Source: Desulfovibrionaceae bacterium (GTDB lineage Bacteria; Desulfobacterota; Desulfovibrionia; Desulfovibrionales; Desulfovibrionaceae). From it: a stretch of DNA of 64,000 nt. The stretch is taken from contig JAQXLA010000015.1 in assembly GCA_029011315.1 (NCBI GenBank), forward strand, positions 1 through 64,000, read 5' to 3'. The notes beneath the pieces were generated by a model. The model was not told the DNA's origin. It saw nothing but the letters and a program-made list of their open reading frames with translations, and searched no databases. Below are positions 51,039 to 60,961 of this stretch, one piece after another; the stretch's first letter is position 1, and the number at the start of each line of letters is the position of its first letter. The translations under genes and the position numbers were made by a program.

Positions 51039-54000
51039 CGTGCGGCCCAGCGTTCCAGATCCCGGAGCAGATCCTGACCCGGATTCACTTTCCAATCCTG
51101 GCCAAATTCTACGCGGCAGATAACACCGTCTGGAAATGAGATGTCCAGCTGAAATACTGTATCGCCTTTATGCTGGCTCAGCAGCGCCTTCAATTCTCGG
51201 ATTGCGGTATCGTCAAGCTGTGTCGCCGCAATGGGGAAGTCCTGAGGTGAAGCGTGATTGCTCTGGCTCATTTCCTTGAGCAGGGTGAGCTTCGTGCCAA
51301 GCAGACGGATGACTCTGGGCGCAGAATCTTCTTCGAGGTCGCTGTCCTGCTTTTCATCCCGACTTCTGTCGACTGTTGCGCTGAGCACAACAGGCTGCTC
51401 CGAGGAGATCAGTTCCCGTGAGGCTGACAGCTCTTCAGCAAAGAAGGTGACTTCTGCGGTTCCGGTCAAGTCTTCCACGGCGGCGAAAGCCATGCGCTTG
51501 CCGGTTTTGGTCGTGATTTCCCGAACAGAGGTGATAAGCACGGCGCACTGCACGGAAGTTTGATGGCTTAGCTCTCTCACATCTTCCAAAGTTTGCAGTC
51601 CAAGCCGCCGCAGTTCCCTGACATAGGGCTTAAGTGGATGACTGGATAGGTAAAATCCGAGTGTTTCCTTTTCAAACCGGAGTTTTTCTTCATTGCTCCA
51701 TTCTTCAACTTCCGGAAAATCAATACCCAGACCTTTTTCCTCTTTGACAGGCTGCTGCGGCAGAAGACCAAACAGGGAGATCTGATTGGAGTTCTGTTCC
51801 CGGCTTTTTTTCTGACTGCGCGAGATAATATTGTCCAAAGCCTGAAGCATGCGGGCGCGGGGTTCGCCAAAACAGTCGCAGGCACCGCTTTTAATCAGAT
51901 TTTCCAGAGTGCGCCGTGTGATTTTGCGGGGATTGGTTCTCAGGCAGAGATCGGAAAGCGATTGGAATGGACCGTCCTGTTCGCGGGCGCGTTCGATTTC
52001 CTGTACAACTTCTGCGCCGATGTTGCGAATGCCTGCCAGACCAAATACGATTTTGCCGTCATGGACTGAAAAGCGGCTTCGACTGAGCTGGACGTCCGGA
52101 GGAAGGATCTGCACTCCCATCCCGCTGCAGACATTGATGTATTTCAGGATATGATCCTGATTGCCGATTTCCGATGTCAGTACCGACGCCATAAATTCAA
52201 CGGGATAATAGGTCTTCAGATAGGCGGTGTGATACGTAATCTGCGCATAGGCTGCAGAATGGGATTTATTAAACCCGTATTCGGCGAATTTTTCCATCAG
52301 ATCGAAGATTTCTGAAGCCTTTTCTTCGGATGTGCCTCTCTCAATAGCTCCGCTTACAAAGCGTCCACGTTGTTCGGCCATCGCTTCGGCGTTCTTTTTG
52401 CCCATGGCGCGGCGGAGCAGATCGGCACCTCCGAGGGTGTATCCGGCCACAATCTGCGTGATCTGCATAACCTGTTCCTGGTAGACAATGACTCCGTAGG
52501 TATCCTTCAGGCATTGCTCCAAAGAAGGGAGAGGGTAGGTAACAGCAACTTCGCCGTGCTTGCGCTTGATAAATTCGTCGACCATACCCGAACCGAGAGG
52601 TCCTGGACGGTAAAGTGCCAGCATAGCGATGAGATCTTCAAAGCATGTGGGGCGGAGCATGCGTAGATATTGCCGCATGCCCGAACTTTCCACCTGAAAG
52701 ACGCCGTCGGTATCGCCTTTGGAGAACAGATCGAAAACTTTGGGATCGGATAGAGGCAGCGTATCGAGGTTCGGCGGGATTTTTTCTTGCTCGGCAATAG
52801 TTTTGAGGGTGCGATCGATAATCGTCATGGTGCGCAATCCGAGAAAGTCGAACTTTACAAGACCGACTTTCTCCACCATTTTCATATCAAATTGCGTGAC
52901 GAGTTCGTTTTTCTTGCCCCGGTACAGAGGCAGGTAATTTTCCATGGGCTTGTCGGAGATCACAACCCCGGCCGCATGTGTGGAAGCATGGCGTGAAAGA
53001 CCTTCGAGCCGCATGGAGATATCGATCAGCCGCCGGATATCCGGATCGCTCTTGTACAGCTTCATCAATTCCGGTTCGGCATCGAGAGCCTTGGAAATGG
53101 TGATTTTGAGATCTTCGGGTATCATTTTGGCGATGCGGTCAACATCTTTCAGGGGCATGTTGAATACGCGCCCCACGTCACGCACGACGGCTTTGGCCTT
53201 CATTTTTCCGAATGTAGTAATCTGGGCTACGGAATCGGCCCCGTATTTTTGCGTCACGTACTGAATCACTTTCGTTCGATTCTGTTCGCAGAAATCCACG
53301 TCGATATCAGGCAAGCTGACGCGTTCAATATTGAGAAACCGTTCAAAAATGAGATTGTAGGGGAGCGGATCGAGATTGGTAATGCGCAGAGACCATACCA
53401 CGACGGAACCTGCAGCCGATCCTCGACCCGGACCTACAGGAATGTCATGGCTTTTTGCCCAGTTGATAAAGTCCTGGACGATGAGAAAATAACCTGGAAA
53501 GCCCATTTTGCAGATAACGTCGAGCTCCATTTCCAGTCGATCCCAATAGGCCTGCTGATTGATATGATCCCGATCCGGATGTTCCTTGAGCCGACGTTCC
53601 AGTCCTTCCCGAGCCAGACGCTGAAACTCCGTTTCCAGCGTCATCCCTTCAGACAATTCATAGACTGGAAAGAAGTGCTTGCCGAAATCCATGGTTACAT
53701 CGCACTGTTCAGCGATTTTCACAGAATTTTCAATAGCTTCAGGGCAATCTGCAAAAGCTTCTGCCATTTCCTGCGGAGATTTGAAATATAGATCGTCGGC
53801 AGCGAAGCGAAACCGATCGGTATCTTCGTAATGTGCCTGCGTCTGAATGCACAGCAGCACATCGTGAGCCTCAACATCGTCACTATTCAGATAATGGCAG
53901 TCGTTTGTTGCGACGAGGGGCAGACCTGTTTCCAGAGCAATCTGCCGCAAACCACTGTTGACACGGGCCTGTTCAGGAAGACTGTTGGCCTGAATTTCGA

Positions 54001-54535
54001 GATAAAAGCCGTCACGGAAAATATCGCTGTATTCTCCAGCCAGATGGACAGCATCTTCATAGGTTCCTCCGCCGGGAATTTGGCGGTTTTTGCCCATCAA
54101 CGTACGGGGAATTTCTCCTGCAACACAGGCCGAAAGAGCGATAATGCCGCTGGAAAACTGCCGCAGCAGGGACTTGTCAACTCTTGGACGATAATGGAAC
54201 CCTTCGAGCCAACTGCGAGAAACGAGTTTGACGAGGTTGTGATAACCTTCGTTGTTCTTCGCCAGAAGAATGAGATGATGGCGAACTCTTGCAAGATCGG
54301 ATGTCTTATCCAGGCGATCAGGAGCAACATAGACTTCGCAGCCAATGACTGGATGCACACCGTAATCTTTGCACATGGAATAAAAATAGGCAGCGGCAAA
54401 CAGATTTCCATGATCCGTCACCGCAGCGGCAGGCATACCGAATTCCCGTGTTTTGGCGCAGAGATCCTTCAGGCGGATTGCGCCGTCAAGCAGGCTGTAT
54501 TCCGTATGGCAATGAAGATGGACAAAGCTGGACAT
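51035..54535 (-). CDS. dnaE: DNA polymerase III, alpha subunit
   Basis: DnaE is the replicative polymerase. The start MSSFVHLHCHTEYSLLDG at 54535 gives 1166 residues, typical of DnaE1. In order it has the PHP domain (HLHCHTEYS), the palm with PGRGSAAGSVV and the catalytic Asp pair in LPDIDVDF near residue 408, the fingers (GVFQVESSGM), the tandem helix-hairpin-helix region and a C-terminal OB-fold (CAVLITSVREITTKTGKRMAF). A longer upstream start would add a tail without a ribosome site. Confidence 0.98.
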   Translation of the reverse strand: MSSFVHLHCHTEYSLLDGAIRLKDLCAKTREFGMPAAAVTDHGNLFAAAYFYSMCKDYGVHPVIGCEVYVAPDRLDKTSDLARVRHHLILLAKNNEGYHNLVKLVSRSWLEGFHYRPRVDKSLLRQFSSGIIALSACVAGEIPRTLMGKNRQIPGGGTYEDAVHLAGEYSDIFRDGFYLEIQANSLPEQARVNSGLRQIALETGLPLVATNDCHYLNSDDVEAHDVLLCIQTQAHYEDTDRFRFAADDLYFKSPQEMAEAFADCPEAIENSVKIAEQCDVTMDFGKHFFPVYELSEGMTLETEFQRLAREGLERRLKEHPDRDHINQQAYWDRLEMELDVICKMGFPGYFLIVQDFINWAKSHDIPVGPGRGSAAGSVVVWSLRITNLDPLPYNLIFERFLNIERVSLPDIDVDFCEQNRTKVIQYVTQKYGADSVAQITTFGKMKAKAVVRDVGRVFNMPLKDVDRIAKMIPEDLKITISKALDAEPELMKLYKSDPDIRRLIDISMRLEGLSRHASTHAAGVVISDKPMENYLPLYRGKKNELVTQFDMKMVEKVGLVKFDFLGLRTMTIIDRTLKTIAEQEKIPPNLDTLPLSDPKVFDLFSKGDTDGVFQVESSGMRQYLRMLRPTCFEDLIAMLALYRPGPLGSGMVDEFIKRKHGEVAVTYPLPSLEQCLKDTYGVIVYQEQVMQITQIVAGYTLGGADLLRRAMGKKNAEAMAEQRGRFVSGAIERGTSEEKASEIFDLMEKFAEYGFNKSHSAAYAQITYHTAYLKTYYPVEFMASVLTSEIGNQDHILKYINVCSGMGVQILPPDVQLSRSRFSVHDGKIVFGLAGIRNIGAEVVQEIERAREQDGPFQSLSDLCLRTNPRKITRRTLENLIKSGACDCFGEPRARMLQALDNIISRSQKKSREQNSNQISLFGLLPQQPVKEEKGLGIDFPEVEEWSNEEKLRFEKETLGFYLSSHPLKPYVRELRRLGLQTLEDVRELSHQTSVQCAVLITSVREITTKTGKRMAFAAVEDLTGTAEVTFFAEELSASRELISSEQPVVLSATVDRSRDEKQDSDLEEDSAPRVIRLLGTKLTLLKEMSQSNHASPQDFPIAATQLDDTAIRELKALLSQHKGDTVFQLDISFPDGVICRVEFGQDWKVNPGQDLLRDLERWAAR

Positions 54536-54828
54536 GAATCCAATCCTTACAATCTGACAGTTTATTTTTTTATCATTTTGATTATGGCCTGTTTTTCTTG
54601 TAACGGTTTCAGTCTTGCGGTGCAAGCCAGCTAATCAGGTCAAAAAAGGATCCTTTCGGGAATAAAACTTTACATAATCTTTATTGTAATTTTTTATTAA
54701 TTTCATCATCAATATTCAAAAATCCTACAATAAACCAATCCATAAAGGAAAAGGCCTTGATCTTGAAAAAGCCTCAAAACCGGATCATAATTCCGCACAG
54801 AACATTTTATTTGCGAACGGAGGATACC

Positions 54829-55632
54829 ATGTCCGCTCAGAAACCATGGGAGCTGGCGTCTTACAGTACAGAATCTCCTGCGCCAAAATCAATGGCGGCT
54901 CGTTTTTTTACCTCGATTTATTTTTACAGTAAGGTTATGGGAACAATTTGGCGAGCTTCGTCTTTGGCGCAAAAAAATCTATATTCCGGCAAAGAATGGA
55001 TTGAAAGCAGTCGGGAAATTTTTCAATGGCTTGAAGAAGTTGGCTGCACGATAGAAATAGAGGGAATGTCGAATTATCAGAAACTTGATGCCCCCTGTAT
55101 TTTCATTGGCAACCATATGAGCACCTTGGAAACTTTCGTTCTTCCCTGCTTAATTCAGCCGTGGAAGGATATGACTTTCGTCGTGAAGGAAAGTCTTGTG
55201 CATTATCCCTTGTTTGGATCTGTTCTTCGAAGCCGGAATCCCATTGTCGTTGGACGGGTTAATCCCCGTGAGGATTTGGCTGCCGTGCTCGGGCAGGGCA
55301 TGGAGATTTTGAATAAGGGGCGCTCTTTGATTATTTTCCCGCAAAGCACACGAACCCAACGCTTTGATCCCAAGTATTTTAATACAATTGGGATAAAGCT
55401 GGCAAGAAAAGCCGGAGTGCCGGTGATTCCGTTGGCATTGCGAACGGATGCTTGGGGGACGAGCCGTCTGACGAAGGACTTTGGTCCGATTACGCCGTCT
55501 TCAGTGATTCATTTTGCTTTCGGCGAACCGCTCGTTGTTTCCGGGACTGGCAGGAATGAGCATCAGCAGATTGTTGACTTTATTTCCAGACGTCTGAAGT
55601 CATGGGGACTGCCTCCGGTTGAAAACGCCTGA
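54829..55632 (+). CDS. 1-acyl-glycerol-3-phosphate acyltransferase-like protein (PlsC family)
   Basis: This membrane-associated acyltransferase probably makes phosphatidic acid from lysophosphatidate. The ATG at 54829 follows GGAGG and gives 267 residues. The usual motif NHxSxxD is NHMSTLE, so the catalytic His is kept but Glu replaces Asp, and FPEGTRS is FPQSTRT. VIPLALRTDAWG is the usual late block. Such variants form a known-looking divergent group, so activity is likely but the acceptor is uncertain. The 293-base gap before it is AT-rich and holds no gene; TACAAT at 54726 is a possible -10. Confidence 0.85.
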   Translation: MSAQKPWELASYSTESPAPKSMAARFFTSIYFYSKVMGTIWRASSLAQKNLYSGKEWIESSREIFQWLEEVGCTIEIEGMSNYQKLDAPCIFIGNHMSTLETFVLPCLIQPWKDMTFVVKESLVHYPLFGSVLRSRNPIVVGRVNPREDLAAVLGQGMEILNKGRSLIIFPQSTRTQRFDPKYFNTIGIKLARKAGVPVIPLALRTDAWGTSRLTKDFGPITPSSVIHFAFGEPLVVSGTGRNEHQQIVDFISRRLKSWGLPPVENA

Positions 55633-55752
55633 ATCAGTGAATGACAAAGCATCTTTTCTATGGCATATTGCCATGAATCATCCGGACTTTATTCTCCGTA
55701 GAGAATTTTATGGGCTGTCCGGTAACCTTAAACAACCGTATGGAGTTTTTCC

Positions 55753-56079
55753 ATGAAAGTAACGCTTACACCTGAAGCTCTGAAGGAACTTGATGCTTTT
55801 TTTGCCGATAAAGAAAAGGAACCCATTCGTATTTATATCCAGTATGCCTGTTCTGGCGCGTATCTGGCTATAGCGCTTGATCCGGTAGACAGCCGGGATT
55901 TTACGGCTGAAGTCAATGGCTATACATTCTGCATGAATCAGGATCTGTATGGCAATACCGGTGACATTACCATCTCGAAGGAAGAAGGCGGTTTTGACGT
56001 TCAGTGTGAAAAGCCTCTTCCCAAACCGGCTGTCAGCCCTTGTGCCTCCTGTGGAGGCGGGTGCGGTACGACCCATTAA
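55753..56079 (+). CDS. HesB/IscA-type iron-sulfur protein with altered Cys layout
   Basis: The product is 108 residues. The start VTLTPEALKELDAFF and the strand IYIQYACSGAYLAIALDP match A-type Fe-S carriers, which keep a Cys in this position. The usual C-terminal C-x-C is not in its normal place; instead the protein ends in PCASCGGGCGTTH, a Cys/Gly-rich tail with three Cys. It may still hold a cluster or metal, but equivalence to IscA or ErpA is uncertain. It has no suf or isc neighbours. Confidence 0.8.
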   Translation: MKVTLTPEALKELDAFFADKEKEPIRIYIQYACSGAYLAIALDPVDSRDFTAEVNGYTFCMNQDLYGNTGDITISKEEGGFDVQCEKPLPKPAVSPCASCGGGCGTTH

Positions 56080-56094
56080 TTTTCAGATATTTCA

Positions 56095-56128
56095 AGGCGT
56101 CAGCATCAATCCTGCTGACGCCTTTTGC
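56095..56128 (+). terminator. Terminator after the HesB-like gene
   Basis: AGGCGTCAGCA and TGCTGACGCCT form an 11-bp stem with a 7-base loop followed by TTTT, and another T-run a few bases later. Confidence 0.88.
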
Positions 56129-56199
56129 TTTTTTGCGTTCCCTTTTGACCTTGTGAGATGCGGATCTCATTACTAGCTCTGCAAATCTGGAGGCAGTCG

Positions 56200-57072
56200 A
56201 TGAGTCGGGTAAAAAATCTTGCGATCATGCTGTGTGTTATGGGCAGTCTTGCAGTTTTTGCCGCATATGAGCTGCATATGGATGACAATGAAGGGAGAGA
56301 AATAAAAATCAATCCGTCTTCGGGCGGGGTACTGATGAAATCGCCCGAGGTATCTGAAGACAAAATGGCTTCTTCCGAAAGTATTCCCCAAGTTTCCGGA
56401 ACGCTGATGCCTCCACCTGTCGAATCTTCTGAATTGACTCCTCCTCAGGTTCTGCAGCTGCCCGATGATATGTTTAAAGCGGAGGAAAAGAGTAGCGGAT
56501 CTCTTTCTGACGGAAACAGTGCTTCGTTGAATTCCGCAGCCACTGGTTCTTCATCCGATCCTGATTTGCTGGAGACATCTGACAAAAATCAGTCGGAATC
56601 AGGGCAGTCATCTGATGCGCTGGCCGGAGCAGAAGAGAGAGCCGTGGTGCAGGATGCCGAAACTGCAACTTCGGATCGTCCTGCTGGACCTATTGTCCGG
56701 AAACAGGCATCCGGACCAAAAAATATCGTTGTCACCACCAAGTCTCCCAGGAAAGTTTCCGGAACACAGAAGATCGTGAAAGCGACACGTCTTTCTCTGG
56801 GAAAAAATATTGTTTTTCTTGTTACCGGCGAAGAAACGATGCATTGCAAAACAATGTTTTTGAAGAATCCGTATCGTTACGTTGTCGATATTCGCGGTAA
56901 TTGGATTATTGATGTTCCGGATGTGCCCAAAAACAGACTGCTGAAGACGATTCGAGTCGGAAGACAGAGCAATGGCTATACACGTGTTGTGCTGGAATGT
57001 TTGGGAAAACCGATGAAAACAGCTGTTCGCGGCAAAGATACGACGACGCTTGAAATTCGTGTAGAATACTGA
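56200..57072 (+). CDS. AMIN-domain protein with signal anchor
   Basis: The ATG at 56200 follows GGAGGCAGTCG and gives 290 residues. Residues 5-23 form one hydrophobic segment, a signal anchor or uncleaved signal. The middle (about 45-180) is low-complexity, rich in Ser, Glu and Pro, and likely disordered in the periplasm. The C-terminal 90 residues are an AMIN-like domain (YRYVVDIRGNWI, IRVGRQSNGYTRVVLECLG), which in other proteins binds peptidoglycan or localises envelope enzymes. No catalytic domain is attached. It ends at a terminator shared with ychF. Confidence 0.8.
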   Translation: MSRVKNLAIMLCVMGSLAVFAAYELHMDDNEGREIKINPSSGGVLMKSPEVSEDKMASSESIPQVSGTLMPPPVESSELTPPQVLQLPDDMFKAEEKSSGSLSDGNSASLNSAATGSSSDPDLLETSDKNQSESGQSSDALAGAEERAVVQDAETATSDRPAGPIVRKQASGPKNIVVTTKSPRKVSGTQKIVKATRLSLGKNIVFLVTGEETMHCKTMFLKNPYRYVVDIRGNWIIDVPDVPKNRLLKTIRVGRQSNGYTRVVLECLGKPMKTAVRGKDTTTLEIRVEY

Positions 57073-57098
57073 CTCCGGTATGACCCTTATCTCGTATT

Positions 57099-57127
57099 GA
57101 AAGAGCCGCGAAATTCGCGGCTCTTTC
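57099..57127. terminator. Bidirectional terminator between the AMIN gene and ychF
   Basis: GAAAGAGCCGCG and CGCGGCTCTTTC form a perfect 12-bp stem with a 5-base loop; short T-runs end both arms. It lies between two convergent genes. Confidence 0.85.
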
Positions 57128-57143
57128 AGATCTATGCAGAATG

Positions 57144-58244
57144 CTAAACATTGAAGAGAAAGTGCATGATATCACCGTCTCGAACGACATATTCCTTGCC
57201 TTCTGTTCTGAGGACACCTGCCGTTCTGCAGGCTGCTTCTGTTTTATGTGCAATAAAGTCCTCATAGCTGATGACTTCTGCCCGGATGAAGCCTTTTTCA
57301 AAATCTGTATGAATAACTCCGGCCGCCTGCGGTGCTTTCCAGCCGATGCTGATGGTCCATGCCTTGTTTTCTTTATCGCCTACTGTAAAATAGCTTTGCA
57401 GACCGAGAGCTTTGTATCCGGCCTGAATGACGTTTTCCAGGCTGCTGCGGGTAATATCGTAAGAAGAAAGGATTTCTTTTTGGTCTGCATCCGATAAACC
57501 CTGAAGTTCTTCTTCAAGTCTTGCACAGACAATAACGGTTTCTGCTCCCTGGGATGCAGCGATTTCCCTGAGTTCCTGTACATAGCTATTGCCTGATGTC
57601 AGACTGTCTTCATTCACATTGGCACAGAAAATTTTTGTTTTGGCAGTCAGCAGACCCATTTCCTTCATGATTCCGGCAATGGCGTCATCATCTTTTCCGG
57701 AAAAGCTGGATGCCGAATGTCCATCCATAAGATGTTGGAGGAGCTTTTCTAGAAGCGATACGGCACCTCGGGCGTCTTTGTCAGCCTTAGCGATTTTTTT
57801 CAGACGTTCCAGACGCCGAGACACGGTCTGTGAATCGGCAATCAGCAGTTCGAGTTCAATCGTTTCTACATCTCGGGCTGGATTCACGCTGCCGTCGACA
57901 TGGGTGATATTGTCGTCGTCAAAGCAGCGCACAACCTCAAGAATGGCTGAACAGTCGCGGATATTGCCAAGAAACTGGTTTCCGAGTCCTTCGCCTTGGC
58001 TGGCACCGCGTACCAATCCGGCAATATCGATAAAATCAACAGTGGCTTGTACTGTCTTTTGCGGATGCACGAGTTCCTCAAGAACAGCAAGTCGTTCATC
58101 CGGAACAGGCACCGTGGCCTTGTTGGGCTCAATTGTACAGAAGGGATAGTTAGCTGCCTGAGCATTCTGGGCTTTGGTCAGCGCATTGAACAGCGTGGAT
58201 TTGCCAACGTTCGGCAGTCCGACTATACCGATGCTTAATGCCAT
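57144..58244 (-). CDS. ychF: Ribosome-associated GTPase/ATPase YchF
   Basis: YchF (OLA1 family) hydrolyses ATP better than GTP and is linked to ribosomes and oxidative stress responses. The product is 366 residues. The P-loop is GLPNVGKSTLFNALTKA at residue 8, followed by FIDIAGLVRGASQGEGLGN (switch II), a coiled-coil insert and a C-terminal TGS domain (AWTISIGWKAPQAAGVIH, then GKEYVVRDGDIMHFLFNV). It starts 22 bases after plsY. Confidence 0.97.
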   Translation of the reverse strand: MALSIGIVGLPNVGKSTLFNALTKAQNAQAANYPFCTIEPNKATVPVPDERLAVLEELVHPQKTVQATVDFIDIAGLVRGASQGEGLGNQFLGNIRDCSAILEVVRCFDDDNITHVDGSVNPARDVETIELELLIADSQTVSRRLERLKKIAKADKDARGAVSLLEKLLQHLMDGHSASSFSGKDDDAIAGIMKEMGLLTAKTKIFCANVNEDSLTSGNSYVQELREIAASQGAETVIVCARLEEELQGLSDADQKEILSSYDITRSSLENVIQAGYKALGLQSYFTVGDKENKAWTISIGWKAPQAAGVIHTDFEKGFIRAEVISYEDFIAHKTEAACRTAGVLRTEGKEYVVRDGDIMHFLFNV

Positions 58245-58266
58245 GAAATACCTCGTTTTTCATTCA

Positions 58267-58854
58267 TTATTTTTTCAGCCAGGTTTTTTCCCGTCCTTCG
58301 AGGAGACGTCGAATATTGTCCCGATGGCTGTGCAGCACAAGAAGAAAGATAGCGCAGGACAGCGGAAAAGGACTCCATTTTCCGGAAAAGGCAAGGAGAA
58401 GCGGCATAACGGTAACAAGAGCCAGGGATCCAAGGGAAACAAAACCGGAACGCCAGATCAGCATAATGCAGATCAGGGCAGAAACAATGAGCTGCCAGAA
58501 TGCTATGGGAATAAGGACTCCGATAGACGTGGCCACAGCCTTGCCTCCTCTGAATCGGAGAAAGCAGGAATGAAGATGGCCGATAATGGCTGCAAGTCCG
58601 ACAGTTGTCAGAAACACAGTATCCTGATCAGCCAGGGAAACGGCGATGCTCATAGGAATGACACCCTTCAGAATATCGCAGACAAGGGTCATGAATCCCC
58701 ATTTTTTGCCACATAAGCGGGCGACATTAGTAGATCCGACATTGCCGCTTCCAGCAGTGCGCGGATCGATGCCGCAGAATGTTCGAGCCAGAATCAGGCC
58801 GAAAGGAATCGATCCGAGTACATAGGCACAAAAGGAAAGAAGCAATGTCATCAA
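58267..58854 (-). CDS. plsY: Glycerol-3-phosphate acyltransferase PlsY
   Basis: PlsY moves the acyl group from acyl-phosphate (made by PlsX) to glycerol-3-phosphate in the inner membrane. The product is 195 residues with about five hydrophobic helices. The three loop motifs are present: SGNVGSTNVARLCGKKWG, RFRGGKAVATSIG, and the C-terminal LLVLHSHRDNIRRLLEG. It overlaps the upstream RNase gene by four bases. Confidence 0.96.
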   Translation of the reverse strand: MMTLLLSFCAYVLGSIPFGLILARTFCGIDPRTAGSGNVGSTNVARLCGKKWGFMTLVCDILKGVIPMSIAVSLADQDTVFLTTVGLAAIIGHLHSCFLRFRGGKAVATSIGVLIPIAFWQLIVSALICIMLIWRSGFVSLGSLALVTVMPLLLAFSGKWSPFPLSCAIFLLVLHSHRDNIRRLLEGREKTWLKK

Positions 58855-60941
58855 TTCAGTATCTCCTCTATTTCCCGTGTTTCCAGAAGTTGAAAATCAT
58901 TCTGAAGAGGATTGATTTTGCCAATGCGCACTTCAATCGGCATGCCAATATGAGCTTTTTCATTAAAGAGCGCACGACGAGCTCTGACAAATATTTGTTC
59001 CTGAGGAAGTGTAGCCGTCAGGAACATGTCGTTTTCATCCGTAATAATAGCCTTGCGCCACACTTTGTCTCCCTGTTGTTTAAGCGCAAGAAGTTTCCAG
59101 TAACGGGGGCGCATGCGTTGAACCTGCGTTACGGCGTCGAGGCGGGCATTGAGACGAATGAGAAGAGCATCCAGTTCATCTGTAGTGAGAGCTGCAACGC
59201 CATTTTGCAGTATCGAAAGGATCTGAGCTTCATTGACCAAATCCGCATAGCGTCGCAAAGGAGAGGAAACTGTTGCGTAAACATCTGTTCCAAGTCCGGC
59301 ATGCGGTCTTGGCGTTGTTTCCATAACAGCTGGTGCCAGAGCACGGACAACACGGGAGATATCGACCGGATCATTCCATTCTCCGGCAAATTCCTTTGGA
59401 ATGGCCACATCCTGTGTGCGGTACAGCAGTCCGGCATTGTGATCTATAGCCCAGCGAGCCAGTGCCGTATTGATAAGAACCATCTGTTCTGAAACAATGA
59501 GATGCGCACGCGGACAGGGCGGTTCCTCATACATCGAAACCTGAATTTCCCGGCCTGTTCCGGAAAGTTCGATATGAAGATCCGGACGATCAATAATGAC
59601 GGCTCCCTGTTCAATTCTACGGCGTTTCAGAATCTCTGCCAGTTCCAGTCCAAATCGGAGTGTCTCCAGATAGGGAGAAGCAGGGGTCGTTGCCCCATCC
59701 AGAGCCGTTTCGCATTCCGTATAGGCAAGATTTGCATTGACGGTAACTGTCGCGATCGACGGCTCGCAGGACAGAATTTCTCCGTTGGTACTGATATGAC
59801 AGACGACGATCAGAGCCGGACGCGGTGATCCGGATTTGAGGCTGAAAGCATTTTCCGCCAGCTCATTTGGAAGCATATTCCATGTGCCTTCGGGAAGATA
59901 CAAACTTGTAGCTCGGTGCGACACTGCCTTGTCAAATGCGCTGCCAAAGCTCCAGTTCAGAGCAGGGCAGGCCAGAGCGACAGTCAGTTTAAAGGAGCCG
60001 TCTGTATGCTTTTCCAGAGTAAAGGCATCATCCATGTCCTTTGTCGTCTCGGCATCGATACTGAGCAGAGGCTGGCCAAAGACAATACTTTCTCGGTATG
60101 ATTCCGCCAGTGAGCTTTTTTCCCGCAGCGTATCGGCAAAGACTGACTGCCAGTCCGGAACGGGGTCGTAATCGGCTCGATCGAGCCAGAAATTATGATG
60201 CGGCGGCACGATGCCCCAGGATTCAGCCAGCAGAAGCGGAAGATACGGTGTCTCGGCAAGACCTCTGGTCACGATATTCCAGAGAGCTTCTTCCTCTTTT
60301 GTGTCAGGATCAGCAATCCTGGTCAGGAGCATCCGTCGCAGTGTTGTGGCAATATCCTGAATGTCTTCGTCCGGGACAGGAACATCAGGGTGACTTCTGC
60401 CGTGTTCCTGCAGCCGTCGGAAAAATGCGCTGCCACGACTGATAAGCTGTTCCCTTTCTTTTTGCTTTTCCAGTTCCTGAATCCGCCGAGTTACGGTTGC
60501 CGCATCGTAAATTTCAAAAACAGGCGGCGTGAAGCGAAAATGCGTTTTTGCCTGCATCAGGGCATGACCGCAGGCTGCGATATCGTCTGCCGTTGGAGCT
60601 GGAAAGATCAGTTCGGCAAACCATTGCGCCGTAGCTCTATCAAGATCTCCTGATGCGAGTTCCCACAGTTCCTGCGTGTTGATTTCTTTTTCTGCTTCAG
60701 CACGGATTTCCCTGCGGCTTTCGAGAAAGCGGATCATATCCTCCCTGTTCGATGCGGAGCAGACAGGTCCGGACCAGGGCAGGACGCGCGAAGATGAAAT
60801 AACCGATTCGCGTCGATTAGGCAGGAGAAGCCGGAGTCTTTCCTTTTTTTCTTCCAGGACGATGCCTATTTGTGGAGCATTGTCCTGCATAAATTCCACA
60901 ATGCAGCCCTGTCCGGGATATTGAACGGTGCCTTGAGCCAT
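58851..60941 (-). CDS. RNase II/RNase R-type exoribonuclease
   Basis: The product is 696 residues. The central RNB domain has the metal-binding acidic cluster DAETTKDMDDAF near residues 295-306, followed by YLPEGTWNMLP and the C-terminal part of the active channel (SSPLRRYADLVNEAQIL). It should degrade RNA 3' to 5'. The N-terminal 200 residues do not show clear cold-shock domains, and the C-terminal S1-like barrel is short, so it is a compact relative of RNase II/R, not a textbook RNase R. It is cotranscribed with plsY and 20 bases after the AICAR transformylase gene. Confidence 0.9.
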   Translation of the reverse strand: MAQGTVQYPGQGCIVEFMQDNAPQIGIVLEEKKERLRLLLPNRRESVISSSRVLPWSGPVCSASNREDMIRFLESRREIRAEAEKEINTQELWELASGDLDRATAQWFAELIFPAPTADDIAACGHALMQAKTHFRFTPPVFEIYDAATVTRRIQELEKQKEREQLISRGSAFFRRLQEHGRSHPDVPVPDEDIQDIATTLRRMLLTRIADPDTKEEEALWNIVTRGLAETPYLPLLLAESWGIVPPHHNFWLDRADYDPVPDWQSVFADTLREKSSLAESYRESIVFGQPLLSIDAETTKDMDDAFTLEKHTDGSFKLTVALACPALNWSFGSAFDKAVSHRATSLYLPEGTWNMLPNELAENAFSLKSGSPRPALIVVCHISTNGEILSCEPSIATVTVNANLAYTECETALDGATTPASPYLETLRFGLELAEILKRRRIEQGAVIIDRPDLHIELSGTGREIQVSMYEEPPCPRAHLIVSEQMVLINTALARWAIDHNAGLLYRTQDVAIPKEFAGEWNDPVDISRVVRALAPAVMETTPRPHAGLGTDVYATVSSPLRRYADLVNEAQILSILQNGVAALTTDELDALLIRLNARLDAVTQVQRMRPRYWKLLALKQQGDKVWRKAIITDENDMFLTATLPQEQIFVRARRALFNEKAHIGMPIEVRIGKINPLQNDFQLLETREIEEILN

Positions 60942-60961
60942 GGAAATTCTTCCGCTCCTGT

